A DNA stretch of 14,393 nt from an uncultured Clostridia bacterium (GTDB lineage: Bacteria; Bacillota; Clostridia; TANB77; CAG-508). A program made the translations under genes and the position numbers. Positions 14,180-14,393 of this stretch are shown piece after piece (position 1 is the stretch's first letter; each line of letters begins with the position of its first letter). A model generated the notes under the pieces. That model was not told where the DNA came from, did not search any database, and saw nothing but the letters and a program-made list of their open reading frames with translations. The DNA is taken from contig CALXSO010000033.1 in the NCBI GenBank assembly GCA_944391155.1, positions 1 through 14,393 on the forward strand. The letters run 5' to 3'.

Positions 14180-14319
14180 TTATCGTTTTTTCTTATATAA
14201 TATTCTATTATTTCTTGAGCACTTACCATCTCTTTTTTATTAAAATATTTTTCAAAATCTTCATTGCTTATTACTAACCTTTCTACTTCATTTGTTTCAT
14301 TTTTTTCTTCATTTATCAT
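14173..14319 (-). CDS. Small protein of 48 residues, function unknown
   Basis: ATG at 14319 follows AAAGGG at about 9 bases and runs 48 codons to TAA at 14173-14175. The product is acidic at the N-terminus (EEKNETNEVE) and has two helical stretches (ISNEDFEKYFNKKEM and AQEIIEYYIRKN). No cysteine, signal peptide or membrane span. The composition and ribosome site favour a real gene. It lies about 110 bases upstream of the ATPase promoter on the same strand and has no obvious terminator. No family recognised; a small regulator or an antitoxin-like protein is only a guess. Confidence 0.5.
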   Translation of the reverse strand: MINEEKNETNEVERLVISNEDFEKYFNKKEMVSAQEIIEYYIRKNDKF

Positions 14320-14393
14320 ACTAATAATCCCTTTCTTTTGTTTTTTGTAAAATTTTGCATAAATTACTATTTAAGTTACTACATCACTTTTCA

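Overview
The window is very AT-rich and has Gram-positive style signals: strong GGAGG ribosome sites, TTGACA/TATAAT promoters with 17-bp spacers, and short hairpin-plus-T-run terminators. It carries a SpoIIM sporulation gene beside a XerD-type recombinase and an EndoQ/YqxK-type gene, a grouping also known around this locus in Bacillus. The best inference is a low-GC Firmicute of the class Clostridia, from a spore-forming or formerly spore-forming lineage. The species cannot be named from the sequence alone.

Layout, left to right. Positions 1-243 hold the last 21 codons of a + strand gene, a GC-rich hairpin that probably ends the minus-strand unit, and a short direct repeat. A minus-strand block follows (listed left to right, transcribed right to left): a membrane-anchored alpha/beta hydrolase (244-1110), a XerD/XerC-type tyrosine recombinase (1193-2074), a 495-base gene-poor gap with a long palindromic element and a possible 41-codon ORF, spoIIM (2570-3214), an EndoQ-type PHP nuclease (3282-4469), a degenerate HD-domain protein (4489-5265), and rnhA (5458-5892). 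Two + strand genes come next: tmcAL (5993-7219) and a small coiled-coil protein with tryptophan heptads (7483-7920). The right half is minus strand again: an alpha-glucan phosphorylase (8024-10597), a second long palindromic element, a Ca2+-type P-type ATPase (10920-13673) with a 5' leader, and a 48-codon ORF at the right edge.

Regulation is unusually readable. The ATPase leader has a promoter at 14069-14097, then an RNA that matches the yybP-ykoY manganese riboswitch. The 3' strand of its closing helix P1 is also part of an intrinsic terminator. This is the arrangement of a Mn2+-responsive ON switch and suggests the pump exports Mn2+ (or Ca2+ and Mn2+). The spoIIM ribosome site is buried in a terminator-like hairpin. 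xerD, the HD-protein/EndoQ operon, rnhA, glgP and the coiled-coil gene all have good promoter matches.

The most unusual material is a dispersed palindromic repeat family with two full copies and one half copy. All are in the same orientation, each lies between the 3' end of one minus-strand unit and the promoter of the next, and a stem base pair covaries between the two full copies. Other points of interest are the pseudo-HD protein encoded with EndoQ, and the protein with tryptophan at every seventh residue over six heptads. No CRISPR array, tRNA, rRNA, complete insertion sequence or obvious defence system is visible.
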